64,000 bases of DNA from Nocardia africana NBRC 100379. GTDB taxonomy: Bacteria; Actinomycetota; Actinomycetes; Mycobacteriales; Mycobacteriaceae. This document shows positions 34,361 to 42,690 of this stretch, piece after piece. A program made the translations under genes and the position numbers. The notes under the pieces were generated by a model. That model searched no databases. It was not told where the DNA came from and saw only the letters and a program-made list of their open reading frames with translations. The DNA is taken from positions 1-64,000 of the forward strand of contig NZ_BDAV01000015.1 in assembly GCF_001612635.1 (NCBI RefSeq), written 5' to 3'. The first letter of the stretch is position 1, and each line of letters opens with the position of its first letter.

Positions 34361-34690
34361 TCAGATGATGCCCTCGAGTTCGCGCAACAGGGCGGCCTTG
34401 CCCTTGGCACCCACGATGCGCTTGGCTTCCTTACCGCCGGAGAACAGGATCATCGTCGGCAACGCCATCACACCGTAGTCGCGGGAACTCGTGGGGTTGG
34501 CATCGGCATCGACCTTCGCGACGGTCAGTTTGTCGCCGTGCGCCGCGGCGATCTCCTCCAGCACCGGGGCGACCATCTTGCACGGACCGCACCAGGAGGC
34601 CCAGAAGTCGACGAGCACCGGCTTGTCGCTGCCGAGCACATCCTGTTGGAAGGTGGCGTCGGTGACGGTCTTGGTGGCTGTTTCGGACAT
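34361..34690 (-). CDS. trxA: thioredoxin
   Basis: 109 residues with the active site WASWCGPCKMVAPVLEEIA and the cis-proline segment VMALPTMILFSGG. It is a cytoplasmic disulfide reductant kept reduced by the adjacent thioredoxin reductase. AGGAG lies eight bases before the ATG. It follows trxB by 53 bases on the same strand. The M. tuberculosis gene here is called trxC. Confidence 0.97.
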   Translation of the reverse strand: MSETATKTVTDATFQQDVLGSDKPVLVDFWASWCGPCKMVAPVLEEIAAAHGDKLTVAKVDADANPTSSRDYGVMALPTMILFSGGKEAKRIVGAKGKAALLRELEGII

Positions 34691-34743
34691 GGCGGTACTC
34701 CTAGCGGTGTGCGATGACGCGATATTCGAAGGGTTCGGGGTGA

Positions 34744-35730
34744 TCAGCCGGCGGTCACTTCCACCGGGTTGCCGGCGTTGTCGAGCGTGTTGCTGGTGAT
34801 GTCGCCCTTCTCGGCGAGCCAGCGCTCGGCGTCGATCGCCGAGCGGCAGCCGGTGCCGGCGGCGGTAATGGCCTGGCGGTAGGTGTGATCGACCAGATCG
34901 CCGGCCGCGAAGACGCCGTCCACCGAGGTCGCGGTGCCGGGCTCGCGCACCTTCACGTAACCCTCGGCATCGAGATCGACCTGGCCGCGGACCAATTCGC
35001 TACGCGGGTCGTGGCCGATCGCCACGAACAGGCCGGTGGCCGCCAGCTCGGAGGTTTCGCCGGTCTTGGTGTCGCGCAGGGTGAGACTGGTCACGGCGGT
35101 GTCGCCGTGCACCTCGACCACCTCGGAGTTCAGGCGGAAGCGGATCTTCTCGTTCGCCTTCGCGCGCTCGAGCATGATGCGGGAGGCACGGAATTCCTCG
35201 CGGCGGTGCACGATCGTCACGCTGGAGGCGAATTTGGTGAGGAAGGTCGCCTCCTCCATGGCGGAGTCACCACCGCCGACCACCACGATGTCCTGGCCCT
35301 TGAAGAAGAAGCCGTCACAGGTCGCGCAGGCGCTGACACCGCGGCCCAGCAGCTCCTGCTCCCCCGGTACGCCCAGGTAGCGGGCCGCCGAACCCATGGC
35401 CAGGATGATCGCGTAGGACTGGTAGACCTCGCCGCCGACCGTGACCGACTTCACCGGGCCGGAGAGATCGATCGCCTCGACATCCTCGGTACGAATATCC
35501 GCGCCGAAGCGCTTGGCCTGCTCACGCATCTCTTCCATGAGGTCGGGGCCCATGATGCCGTCGCGGAAGCCGGGGAAGTTCTCCACCTCGGTCGTCGTCA
35601 TCAGCGCGCCACCGAACTGGGTGCCCTCGAACAGCAACGGTTCGAGCTCGGCCCGGGCAGCGTAGACCGCGGCGGTGTAGCCGGCGGGGCCGGAGCCGAC
35701 AATGATCAGATCGCGTACAGGCGTGCTCAT
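34744..35730 (-). CDS. trxB: thioredoxin reductase
   Basis: An NADPH-dependent flavoprotein (328 aa). It has the FAD motif IVGSGPAGYTAAVYAARA, the redox-active CATCDG (within SACATCDGFFF), the NADPH motif VVGGGDSAMEEA, and GVFAAGDLVDHTYRQAITAAGTGC at the C-terminus. The ATG at 35730 follows GGAAGGG. It transfers electrons to TrxA. A longer frame upstream is not supported. Confidence 0.97.
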   Translation of the reverse strand: MSTPVRDLIIVGSGPAGYTAAVYAARAELEPLLFEGTQFGGALMTTTEVENFPGFRDGIMGPDLMEEMREQAKRFGADIRTEDVEAIDLSGPVKSVTVGGEVYQSYAIILAMGSAARYLGVPGEQELLGRGVSACATCDGFFFKGQDIVVVGGGDSAMEEATFLTKFASSVTIVHRREEFRASRIMLERAKANEKIRFRLNSEVVEVHGDTAVTSLTLRDTKTGETSELAATGLFVAIGHDPRSELVRGQVDLDAEGYVKVREPGTATSVDGVFAAGDLVDHTYRQAITAAGTGCRSAIDAERWLAEKGDITSNTLDNAGNPVEVTAG

Positions 35731-35871
35731 GATGCCCTTCCGAAGTGTGTTCAACAGGCGTGTCGGTCAACAACAGGGTAAACGTAGATGTTCCCGCAGC
35801 CGACCGGCTGTGCTCGAGGCCGCGCCCGAGAACATCGCGGCGGATGTGACGTCCGCGCGCGCCGAATGATG

Positions 35872-36816
35872 TCAGCCGATATCGCGCATATCGAGGATCT
35901 GCGGATCCGCTGGGCTGCAACCGGTCCGGACGACCAGCGCGGTGATCTTGGGCGGACGCGGGCCGGTGAGCAGGATCAACACGGCCGATTCACCGCGATA
36001 TGTGACATTCGTCGAGCCGAGCACCGTGCGGTCCGGGACAGCGGCCTTCACGCAGCCGGCCATCGCGCCGGGGCCCGACAGCGGGCCGATGACGTCGTTG
36101 CGCCCCATAGCACTCAGCACGGCCGCGGAGGACAGCTCGTCGTCCAGGGCGACGGTGCTGCCGTGTTCGGCGGGTAGTGCCTTCGGGCTCACCGTGCGAT
36201 CGGTCACCGCGTCGACGGCGACCAAGGTTCCCGCGATGACGGCCACCGCCGCCGCGGCCGCGGTGAACCAGCGCAAACGCTTCGCACGGTGCCCGTCCAG
36301 AACGATCGGCTCCTCCGGAGGCGCCGCGCCGGAGATGTCGGCGTCCTGCGTCGGCGGCTCTGGGGGAATCGACTCGTCGGGAATCGACTCGTCGGGAATC
36401 GACTCGTCGGGAATCGACTCGTCGGGAATCGGATGCTGGGATACCGGCTCCTGCGGTACCGCGTCGAGAGCCGGCATGGGACGGGTCGAGGGCGGCTCAC
36501 CGCCCGAGCCGTCACGGTGGAGTTGGTGGACGGTGGCGACCGGTTGCGGCTGCTCGCCGCGCGACAACTCGTCCAGCAGCGCGTCCAACCGGGCCGCGAC
36601 CGGGCTCGGTATCGGGTGCAGGATGCGGTCGTCCAGGCTCAGCGCGCGTAATTCGGCGCTGACGCCGTCGAGCGAGTGCAGGAAACGGACGGCGTCGGGA
36701 TCCCGGCGAACTTGTGGCCACAGCAGCTCGGCCTGCTCCGGGGGGACGTTGTCGGCGTGCAGATCGGCCAGGAGATCGGTGGAGAACGGAGGGCGTGGCA
36801 CGGAACGGGCTGCCAT
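35872..36816 (-). CDS. single-span anti-sigma factor (RsmA-like) paired with SigM
   Basis: 314 residues. The N-terminal part (1-95) is a cytoplasmic sigma-binding region (STDLLADLHADNVPPEQAELLWPQV), followed by a Pro/Glu-rich linker with four IPDES repeats, one membrane helix (WFTAAAAAVAVIAGTLVAV) and a C-terminal exterior domain with two Cys. GGAGG stands before the ATG at 36816. It is downstream of sigM on the same strand. Homologous to Rv3912 by position. It probably holds SigM inactive until a redox or envelope signal arrives. Confidence 0.8.
   Translation of the reverse strand: MAARSVPRPPFSTDLLADLHADNVPPEQAELLWPQVRRDPDAVRFLHSLDGVSAELRALSLDDRILHPIPSPVAARLDALLDELSRGEQPQPVATVHQLHRDGSGGEPPSTRPMPALDAVPQEPVSQHPIPDESIPDESIPDESIPDESIPPEPPTQDADISGAAPPEEPIVLDGHRAKRLRWFTAAAAAVAVIAGTLVAVDAVTDRTVSPKALPAEHGSTVALDDELSSAAVLSAMGRNDVIGPLSGPGAMAGCVKAAVPDRTVLGSTNVTYRGESAVLILLTGPRPPKITALVVRTGCSPADPQILDMRDIG
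36364..36433 (-). repeat. 15-bp tandem repeat in the anti-sigma gene
   Basis: Four perfect copies of GGGAATCGACTCGTC (36364-36423) and part of a fifth encode IPDES repeats. The copies are identical, so the array is recent and likely varies in number between strains. Confidence 0.95.
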
Positions 36817-36997
36817 CACACCTCCTGTGTCCGCGTCGTCGCCCCACACCCCGGAACGGCGTCGCCGCGCGGCGAATTCGCCCTTGTCGTCCATCGCCTC
36901 TCCGGGTCCGGCCTCATGATGTAGCGCCTGTCATCGCAGCGATGCGGCGGCAAGCACAACGAATAATTGTCCGTCTGTTAGTAATGACGCTTCTCGG

Positions 36998-37624
36998 CTA
37001 CGTCCGGTTCCCCGGATTTCGCAGGAATTCCAATTCCTGTTCCAGCCGTTTACGGCCACGGGCGCAGCGACTTTTGATCGTCCCCTCGGCGACGCCCAGC
37101 AACTGCGCCGCTTCCGCTACGGTATACCCTTCCATGTCGATCGCAACCAGCGCTGCTCGCTGATCGGGCGGCAGTGTGAACAGAGCCGCGGCGACGACCA
37201 TTCTCACCTCGCGCTGCGCGATGTCGTCGCGTTCCACCGCGGGTTCGGCCACCGATTCGTCCGACAGCGACGTCGCGGGACGGGATTTGTTGCGCCGCAT
37301 ACGATCCAGGCAGGCGTTGACCACGATGCGATGCAGCCAGCTGCGTACTTCCGCGTCCCCGCGGAAGGTGGCGGCATTGCGGTGCGCGGACAGCAGTGCG
37401 TCCTGCAGCGAATCGGCGGCATCCTCCGGGGTGCGGCAGGTGCGCAGCGCCAATTGCCACAGCCGGTTGTAATGGCGGCGGAACAGAATGCCGAAAGCAT
37501 CGCGATCGCCCGCGACATGGGCGGAAAGCAATTCGAAATCGGTGGTTTCGTCCGGATCGATCGAGCGACGACGAACAGCAGACGACTCCGGTGTCCCCCC
37601 ACTGGCGATCGCTTCGAACGACAC
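36998..37624 (-). CDS. sigM: ECF RNA polymerase sigma factor SigM
   Basis: 208 residues. Region 2 (LLSAHVAGDRDAFGILFRRHYNRLWQLALRTC...EDAADSLQDALLSAHRNAATFRGDAEVRSWLHRIVVNACLDRMRR) and region 4 (LPPDQRAALVAIDMEGYTVAEAAQLLGVAEGTIKSRCARGRKRL) are complete. The GTG at 37624 has AAGGGG five bases upstream; a GTG 24 bases earlier is less well supported. SigM and the next gene form a sigma/anti-sigma pair. The homologue in M. tuberculosis is Rv3911. Confidence 0.9.
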   Translation of the reverse strand: MSFEAIASGGTPESSAVRRRSIDPDETTDFELLSAHVAGDRDAFGILFRRHYNRLWQLALRTCRTPEDAADSLQDALLSAHRNAATFRGDAEVRSWLHRIVVNACLDRMRRNKSRPATSLSDESVAEPAVERDDIAQREVRMVVAAALFTLPPDQRAALVAIDMEGYTVAEAAQLLGVAEGTIKSRCARGRKRLEQELEFLRNPGNRT

Positions 37625-37832
37625 ACAAACCCCTTGGACAGCGCTCACGGCGGCACGAAGTCCTACACCGGACAGGCCGCAAATTCCGCATCATCCAGGA
37701 CCGAGACACCAGATCCCAGGAAGCTCCCCTGCTGAGAGCGCGCTGTGAATCATAACGTTTATTACGAATCGGTAGCAACCAGAGCGAGGCGATATCACGG
37801 GCCGGGACAACCACCGGCCGCGCCGGCACGAA

Positions 37833-40800
37833 TCAGGAAGCTGCCTCGAAGCGGATGTCGCCGAGCGACGACTGGAACTGGCCGCCGTTGTTGGCCAGTT
37901 GCGTGATCCAGATCAGGACGTAGCGGGCCGGCTGATCGGACTGCACCGGGATCGTGGTGGTGCCGTCGGCCAGGGTGGCCTGGCCGACGAGCTGGGTCTG
38001 ATCCAGGGTGGGGACCGCGGTGGGCGAGGTTCGCACCTCGACCACCGTGCCGGGCGACGCGGAATCGATGACGACCTTGCTCACCTTGCTGGGGCCGGGC
38101 AGCGTCGCCAGGACCCCGATCCCCTTCTTCAAGGCCGGGAACTGCTGGAAGTACTGATCGGTGTGCCAGGTGGTGGTCGGATTACCGTCCAACAGGGCCG
38201 ACACGGTGCCGGGGCTGTCCGGAGTTCCTTCCGGCGAGTAGACCGATACGCCCGTCGCCTGCAGCGGAACTCCGGCGGCCGTGGTCGGCGCGGGTCCCGC
38301 GGACTGCGCCGCCGGTGTCGTCGGTGCGACGCTGGCCGTGGTCAGGCCCAGTTTGCGCTGCTGCTCGTTGAGCGGCTGGTCGGCCGAGCCCGGCGCGAAG
38401 ATGCTCAGCAGCCACCAGATGATCACACCGACCACCAACGCCGCGAGCACACCCAGACCCACCAGGATCCACAGCATGCGCTGGGACCGCTCGCGCTCGG
38501 CGGCGAGCAGTTCCGGATCGGCGAGGGTTTCGTCCGGATTCGCGACCGCGCGCTGGCCCAGGCGCAGAACGGGGATGAAATCGGTCTTCTGGTCGACGAC
38601 CGAGGCCTGCTCGAGCACGTGCTGCACGGTCGCCGCCGTCCGCACGCCCTTGTCGGCCTCGAGCGAGCGGACCGCCACCGCGGAGATCTCGAACGGCACC
38701 TCGGGCCGAATCTGGCGCGGTTCCACCGGAGAGCCGTCGCTTCCGAAATCGGCCAGTTGCAGTCCACCGACGGTCGCCGCGGAACCCGTGACACCGCCGG
38801 TGCGGATCGGCCAGCGGGCGGTGATCAACGCGTAGAGCATCGCGCCGAGGCCACGCACATCCGACTGGGCATCGGAATCGGCCAAGGTGCCCGGGAAGGC
38901 CAGCACCGCATCGCCGGACGCGCTGATGCGCACCCGGTCCGGATGGTCGATCGACAGCGAACCGCCGCCGCGATGGGCCAACTCGGCCGCCGCGGCCAGG
39001 GCGCGGATGGCCCGCGCCGCGCCGATCGGCGACGGCATGGTCTCGGCCATCTCCCGCAGCGAGCGGCCCGGCGTCCACTCCGCGACCACGATGCCGCCGG
39101 AACTACCGCGCACCACATCGAGCACGCGGGCCAAACCGGACGAGTTGATCCGGCCCAGGCGCAGCGTGCGCGAGAGGATGGCCTGCGGGCCGTCGTGGCC
39201 GGGATTGTCGGCGGCCTTCTGATCGGCATCGACGAAGGTGAGGGCGACCTCGCGGTCCAGTTTCACATCCAAGGCCTGCCAGAACCGCAGTCCGCGCGCA
39301 CCGCCGTGATCGGCGAGCAGCCGATAGCGGCCACCCGCCACGGAGGCGCCCGGAATCAGTTTGGGACCGCGCGGTGCCCGCCGGGCCGGCGGTTCCACCC
39401 GCATGGGGGGCATCTCCGGCGAACCGACCGGCAGCATGCCGGTGTCGTAGGCCGGGTCTCGCGGTGGCACCCCATCGGGCGCAGGCGCGGCGTCCGCACC
39501 GTTGCCGCTCGCGGGCGCCGCACCGGCGGCGTTCGGCGCGTCGGGGGCATCCCCGTGCACACCGGCCTCGGCGTCGGGCGCCGCAGCGGCGTTCGACGCG
39601 TCCGTATGGTCGGATGCGGAATCCCGAGTGCGGTCGGCCGGCGGAACACTCCCGGGCGGGACGTCGTCGGTGCGCACTGCGCCTGCCGCGTCGGCAGCCT
39701 CGGCGGAAGGCTGGCCCTCCGCCGCGTCGTCGCTCACCCTCGTTCCTCCTTCGCCCTGATATGTCGAAGTTCGTTGCGCCGGTGTAGCACCGGCATTTGC
39801 GTTTCTCTGCCGAACAGGGTACGGGAACTCGCCCTGAGCGGTGCGGTCAACCGCACCAGGACGGATTACCGGCAACACCATGGTCTGGGCGTCGGTATAC
39901 GGGTCGTAGCGGTAGTAGTACGGAGCTGCGAGATCCGGGCGCGGCAGCACCATCGTGTCGTGCATATCGGCAGCGGTGTCGTCCAAGCCGAGGTCGGGCG
40001 CCGGCGGCGTGAAGCCGAGGCGGCGCGAGACGGCGACCGTGATCGCGACGATCTCGGGAATGCCCGCCAGGCGCATCAATCCGAAGGCCACGCCGAACAT
40101 GACGATCGCGTCCAAGCCCACCCGCAGTACCGACGCGATTCCGCCGTCCAGGCGCGACAGACCCAGGATCTCGTCCACGATCAGCGTCACCGCGGCCCCG
40201 GCCACCGAGGCCAGCACCACCCGCGTGATCGTCCGCCCGACGTTGGCCATCCGCAGATCGCCGAGACTGCGATGCAGCAGCCAGCCGCCGATCACCGCGC
40301 CGGTCACGAAGCCCAGACCGTTGGCGACGCCCAGGGCGACGACCACCTGATCGTCGCTGAAGAACACCGGCGTGAGCAGCGACAACACGATTTTGACGCC
40401 CGTGATGCCGAGGATGATCCAGGTCGGTGTCCAGGCCTGTTCCCGCGCGTAGAACACCCGCAGGTGAATCAGCACCAGCGCGTAGGGAATCAGGGTGAAC
40501 GCCGACCACGACACCGCCTCGCCCAGGCGACCGGCGTCCGCACTGCCGAAATGGCCGTAGCCGTAGAGCGCCTGGCCGATCTGCGGACCCGCGATGGTGA
40601 GGAAGGTGACCACGGGTACCAGCGAAATCATGGTCAAGCGGGTGGCGACGCCGAGGTCGTCGACCACCGCCGGGTTGTCGTCGGCGGCGGCGTTGCGGCT
40701 CAGCCGCGGCATGATCGCGGTCAGCAGGGTCACGCCGAGCACGCCGTACGGCAACTGCAGCAGCAGCCAGGCGTTCTGATAGATGGTCGGGCCCGCGACG

Positions 40801-42530
40801 TCGGCGTGCGAGGAGACCCGGGTGGCGATGGTCCAGCCGATCTGGCTGATGAACACGTACAGGATGATGGCCGCGCCCATTCCGGCGAACTGTTTCAGCC
40901 GGGCGTCCACTCCCCACAGCGGGCGCAGATCGATTCCCAGCCGCCGGATGGCCGGAAGCAGGCTCACCATCTGCACGATGACACCCACGGTCACACCGAC
41001 GCCGAGGACCAGCAGCTTCGGATCGCTCATCCGTACCGGATCGAGGCTGATCTCTCCCGGCGTGACCGCGTACAGGGTCAGAATCGCCAGCACGACCACG
41101 TTGTTCAGCACCGGAGCCCAGGCCCCCGGCTTGAACACCTGATGGGTGTTCAGGATCGCCATGAGCAGGCCGGACATGCCGTAGAAGAGGATGGCCGGCA
41201 GCAACAAGAAGGCCAGCGCCGTAGTGAGCGCGGTATTCACCTTGCCGTCGTGCGACAGGAAGACGTGGGTGGTCATCACCGGTGCCGCGGCGACGGCGAG
41301 GACGGTTCCGATGGCCAGCACGGTGAAGGCGGCGGTGACCAAGCGGCGGACGAAGGCGGCGCCGCGATCGGCATCCTCCTTCTCCGCGCGCACCAGGGTC
41401 GGCACCACGATGGCGGTGAGCACCGCACCGAGCAGGAGCTCGGAAATCATGGTCGGGATCGTGCTGGAGACCGTGAACGCACTGGCGATGGCCGGGCCGA
41501 GCACGGTGACCAGCAAAAGCTGCTTGACGAAGCCGGTGATGCGGCTGACCAGCGTCGCGACCGCGATGGAGCCGGAATCACGAACCAACCGCGAATTCGA
41601 CGACTCTTCCGCTTCCGGTTCGACCACTGCCTGCTGGGCTGTGCGAGGACCCGGCGAATCACTCCGCGCGCGTGTCGGCCGCGGCGAATCGGGACGCGGG
41701 CCGGCCGGGCGCTCCCCCACCGGTCGGCGCCGCGGCTCGGCGGACTCGGACGGCGCGATGTGGCGCGGCATCGCCCGCTCCGGCCGGGGTGCGCGAGGTA
41801 CCTGGTCGACCGGGCCGCTGGGCGGGCCCGGCGGATAGGACCGCTGGGGATCCCGGCGGCGCGGATCCCGGTTCTGCGGATCCCGGAACTGGGGATCGAC
41901 CGGCGGACGATGACCCTGCTGCGGTGGCCGCGGCCGCCCCGGCGGCGGGACGTCCGGTTGCGGGCGCGCACCTCGGCGTTCCGTCGAGGGGACCTGACGG
42001 AACGGCTCACTCGGCGGGGCGTTCGGCGGTAGCGGCTGCTGCGGCGTATTCGGCGGCGTCCGGCGGATGGGCGCGCTCGGCGGGCTCTGCCGGCGGGGTG
42101 GGTTCTGCGGTCCCGGATACCGGGACCCGTCGGGCGGGTTCGGCGGTGTCGGACGAGGCGATGGCCCGGGCGGAATCTGGCGCGGGCCGGCACCCGGTGT
42201 CTGGGGCATCGGTGCGCTGGGCGGCGTGTGCCGGCGTGGCGGTGGTGCCGGCCGGGACCCGCTCGGGCCGGGCATCCGGCCCGCCGGAGGCACCTGCGGA
42301 ATCGGGCCGCTGAGCGGCCGGCGCGGATCAGCCGGATCGGGCCGGGCCTCGTTCGGTAAGCGATGCGGCGGCGCGCCGTTGGGCACGGCACCGTTGGCGC
42401 CCGAGGGCGGCATCGAGGGATCGGGACTCAGCCGACGCGGTCCACGCTCCCACGGCGCGGCGGGTGCGCGTCGCGGAAACTGCTCGTCGTCGGCCTGATC
42501 GGGCACGACGGGGCCGTCGTACTCGGTCAC
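37833..42530 (-). CDS. murJ: MurJ-type lipid II flippase fused to a pseudokinase (MviN), with long N-terminal extension
   Basis: A 1565-residue membrane protein, larger than the 1184-residue M. tuberculosis homologue Rv3910. Residues 1 to about 310 are a Pro/Arg-rich disordered extension. About 310-840 is the MurJ core with 14 membrane helices (SNSRLVRDSGSIAVATLVSR at its start). About 1060-1320 is a protein kinase-like domain lacking the glycine loop, the lysine (VALTF), HRD and DFG, so it is a pseudokinase. A membrane helix follows (WILVGLGVLAALVVGVIIWWLL), then an exterior galactose-binding-like domain. MurJ moves lipid II across the membrane; the pseudokinase recruits FhaA in mycobacteria. 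GTG start at 42530. Confidence 0.93.
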   Translation of the reverse strand: MTEYDGPVVPDQADDEQFPRRAPAAPWERGPRRLSPDPSMPPSGANGAVPNGAPPHRLPNEARPDPADPRRPLSGPIPQVPPAGRMPGPSGSRPAPPPRRHTPPSAPMPQTPGAGPRQIPPGPSPRPTPPNPPDGSRYPGPQNPPRRQSPPSAPIRRTPPNTPQQPLPPNAPPSEPFRQVPSTERRGARPQPDVPPPGRPRPPQQGHRPPVDPQFRDPQNRDPRRRDPQRSYPPGPPSGPVDQVPRAPRPERAMPRHIAPSESAEPRRRPVGERPAGPRPDSPRPTRARSDSPGPRTAQQAVVEPEAEESSNSRLVRDSGSIAVATLVSRITGFVKQLLLVTVLGPAIASAFTVSSTIPTMISELLLGAVLTAIVVPTLVRAEKEDADRGAAFVRRLVTAAFTVLAIGTVLAVAAAPVMTTHVFLSHDGKVNTALTTALAFLLLPAILFYGMSGLLMAILNTHQVFKPGAWAPVLNNVVVLAILTLYAVTPGEISLDPVRMSDPKLLVLGVGVTVGVIVQMVSLLPAIRRLGIDLRPLWGVDARLKQFAGMGAAIILYVFISQIGWTIATRVSSHADVAGPTIYQNAWLLLQLPYGVLGVTLLTAIMPRLSRNAAADDNPAVVDDLGVATRLTMISLVPVVTFLTIAGPQIGQALYGYGHFGSADAGRLGEAVSWSAFTLIPYALVLIHLRVFYAREQAWTPTWIILGITGVKIVLSLLTPVFFSDDQVVVALGVANGLGFVTGAVIGGWLLHRSLGDLRMANVGRTITRVVLASVAGAAVTLIVDEILGLSRLDGGIASVLRVGLDAIVMFGVAFGLMRLAGIPEIVAITVAVSRRLGFTPPAPDLGLDDTAADMHDTMVLPRPDLAAPYYYRYDPYTDAQTMVLPVIRPGAVDRTAQGEFPYPVRQRNANAGATPAQRTSTYQGEGGTRVSDDAAEGQPSAEAADAAGAVRTDDVPPGSVPPADRTRDSASDHTDASNAAAAPDAEAGVHGDAPDAPNAAGAAPASGNGADAAPAPDGVPPRDPAYDTGMLPVGSPEMPPMRVEPPARRAPRGPKLIPGASVAGGRYRLLADHGGARGLRFWQALDVKLDREVALTFVDADQKAADNPGHDGPQAILSRTLRLGRINSSGLARVLDVVRGSSGGIVVAEWTPGRSLREMAETMPSPIGAARAIRALAAAAELAHRGGGSLSIDHPDRVRISASGDAVLAFPGTLADSDAQSDVRGLGAMLYALITARWPIRTGGVTGSAATVGGLQLADFGSDGSPVEPRQIRPEVPFEISAVAVRSLEADKGVRTAATVQHVLEQASVVDQKTDFIPVLRLGQRAVANPDETLADPELLAAERERSQRMLWILVGLGVLAALVVGVIIWWLLSIFAPGSADQPLNEQQRKLGLTTASVAPTTPAAQSAGPAPTTAAGVPLQATGVSVYSPEGTPDSPGTVSALLDGNPTTTWHTDQYFQQFPALKKGIGVLATLPGPSKVSKVVIDSASPGTVVEVRTSPTAVPTLDQTQLVGQATLADGTTTIPVQSDQPARYVLIWITQLANNGGQFQSSLGDIRFEAAS

Positions 42531-42571
42531 CGGGCCTCCGGTCTGCTCGGCATTCGGTCCGGCCCGTGAAT

Positions 42572-42621
42572 CACCCGGTCGGCACGGCGAGCCGCTGCGC
42601 GATTGTCGCTCACTGTGCCTC
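42572..42621. repeat. 50-bp stem-loop repeat, copy 1
   Basis: Identical to copy 2 except for three bases, all in one arm. Read on the minus strand, GGCACAGTGAGC pairs with GCTCGCCGTGCC through a GACAATCGCGCAGC-like loop, with G-T pairs. It lies between murJ and the DUF6049 gene. Confidence 0.8.
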
Positions 42622-42640
42622 GTGACCTGCGGGACACCCG

Positions 42641-42690
42641 CACCCGGTCGGCACAGTAAGCCGCTGCGCGATTGTCGCTCACTGTGCCTC
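42641..42690. repeat. 50-bp stem-loop repeat, copy 2
   Basis: On the minus strand GGCACAGTGAGC pairs with GCTTACTGTGCC at 11 of 12 positions plus one G-T pair. The left arm holds the stop codon of the DUF6049 gene. Twenty bases separate the two copies. Confidence 0.8.

Noticed and set aside
36364..36433. CRISPR-like array
   Set aside because: The units are 15 bp with no spacers and lie in frame inside a gene. No cas gene is present.
37899..42032. A 1377-codon plus-strand frame opposite murJ
   Set aside because: Antisense shadow with low-complexity Arg/Gly/His/Asp composition; murJ has clear domains on the other strand.
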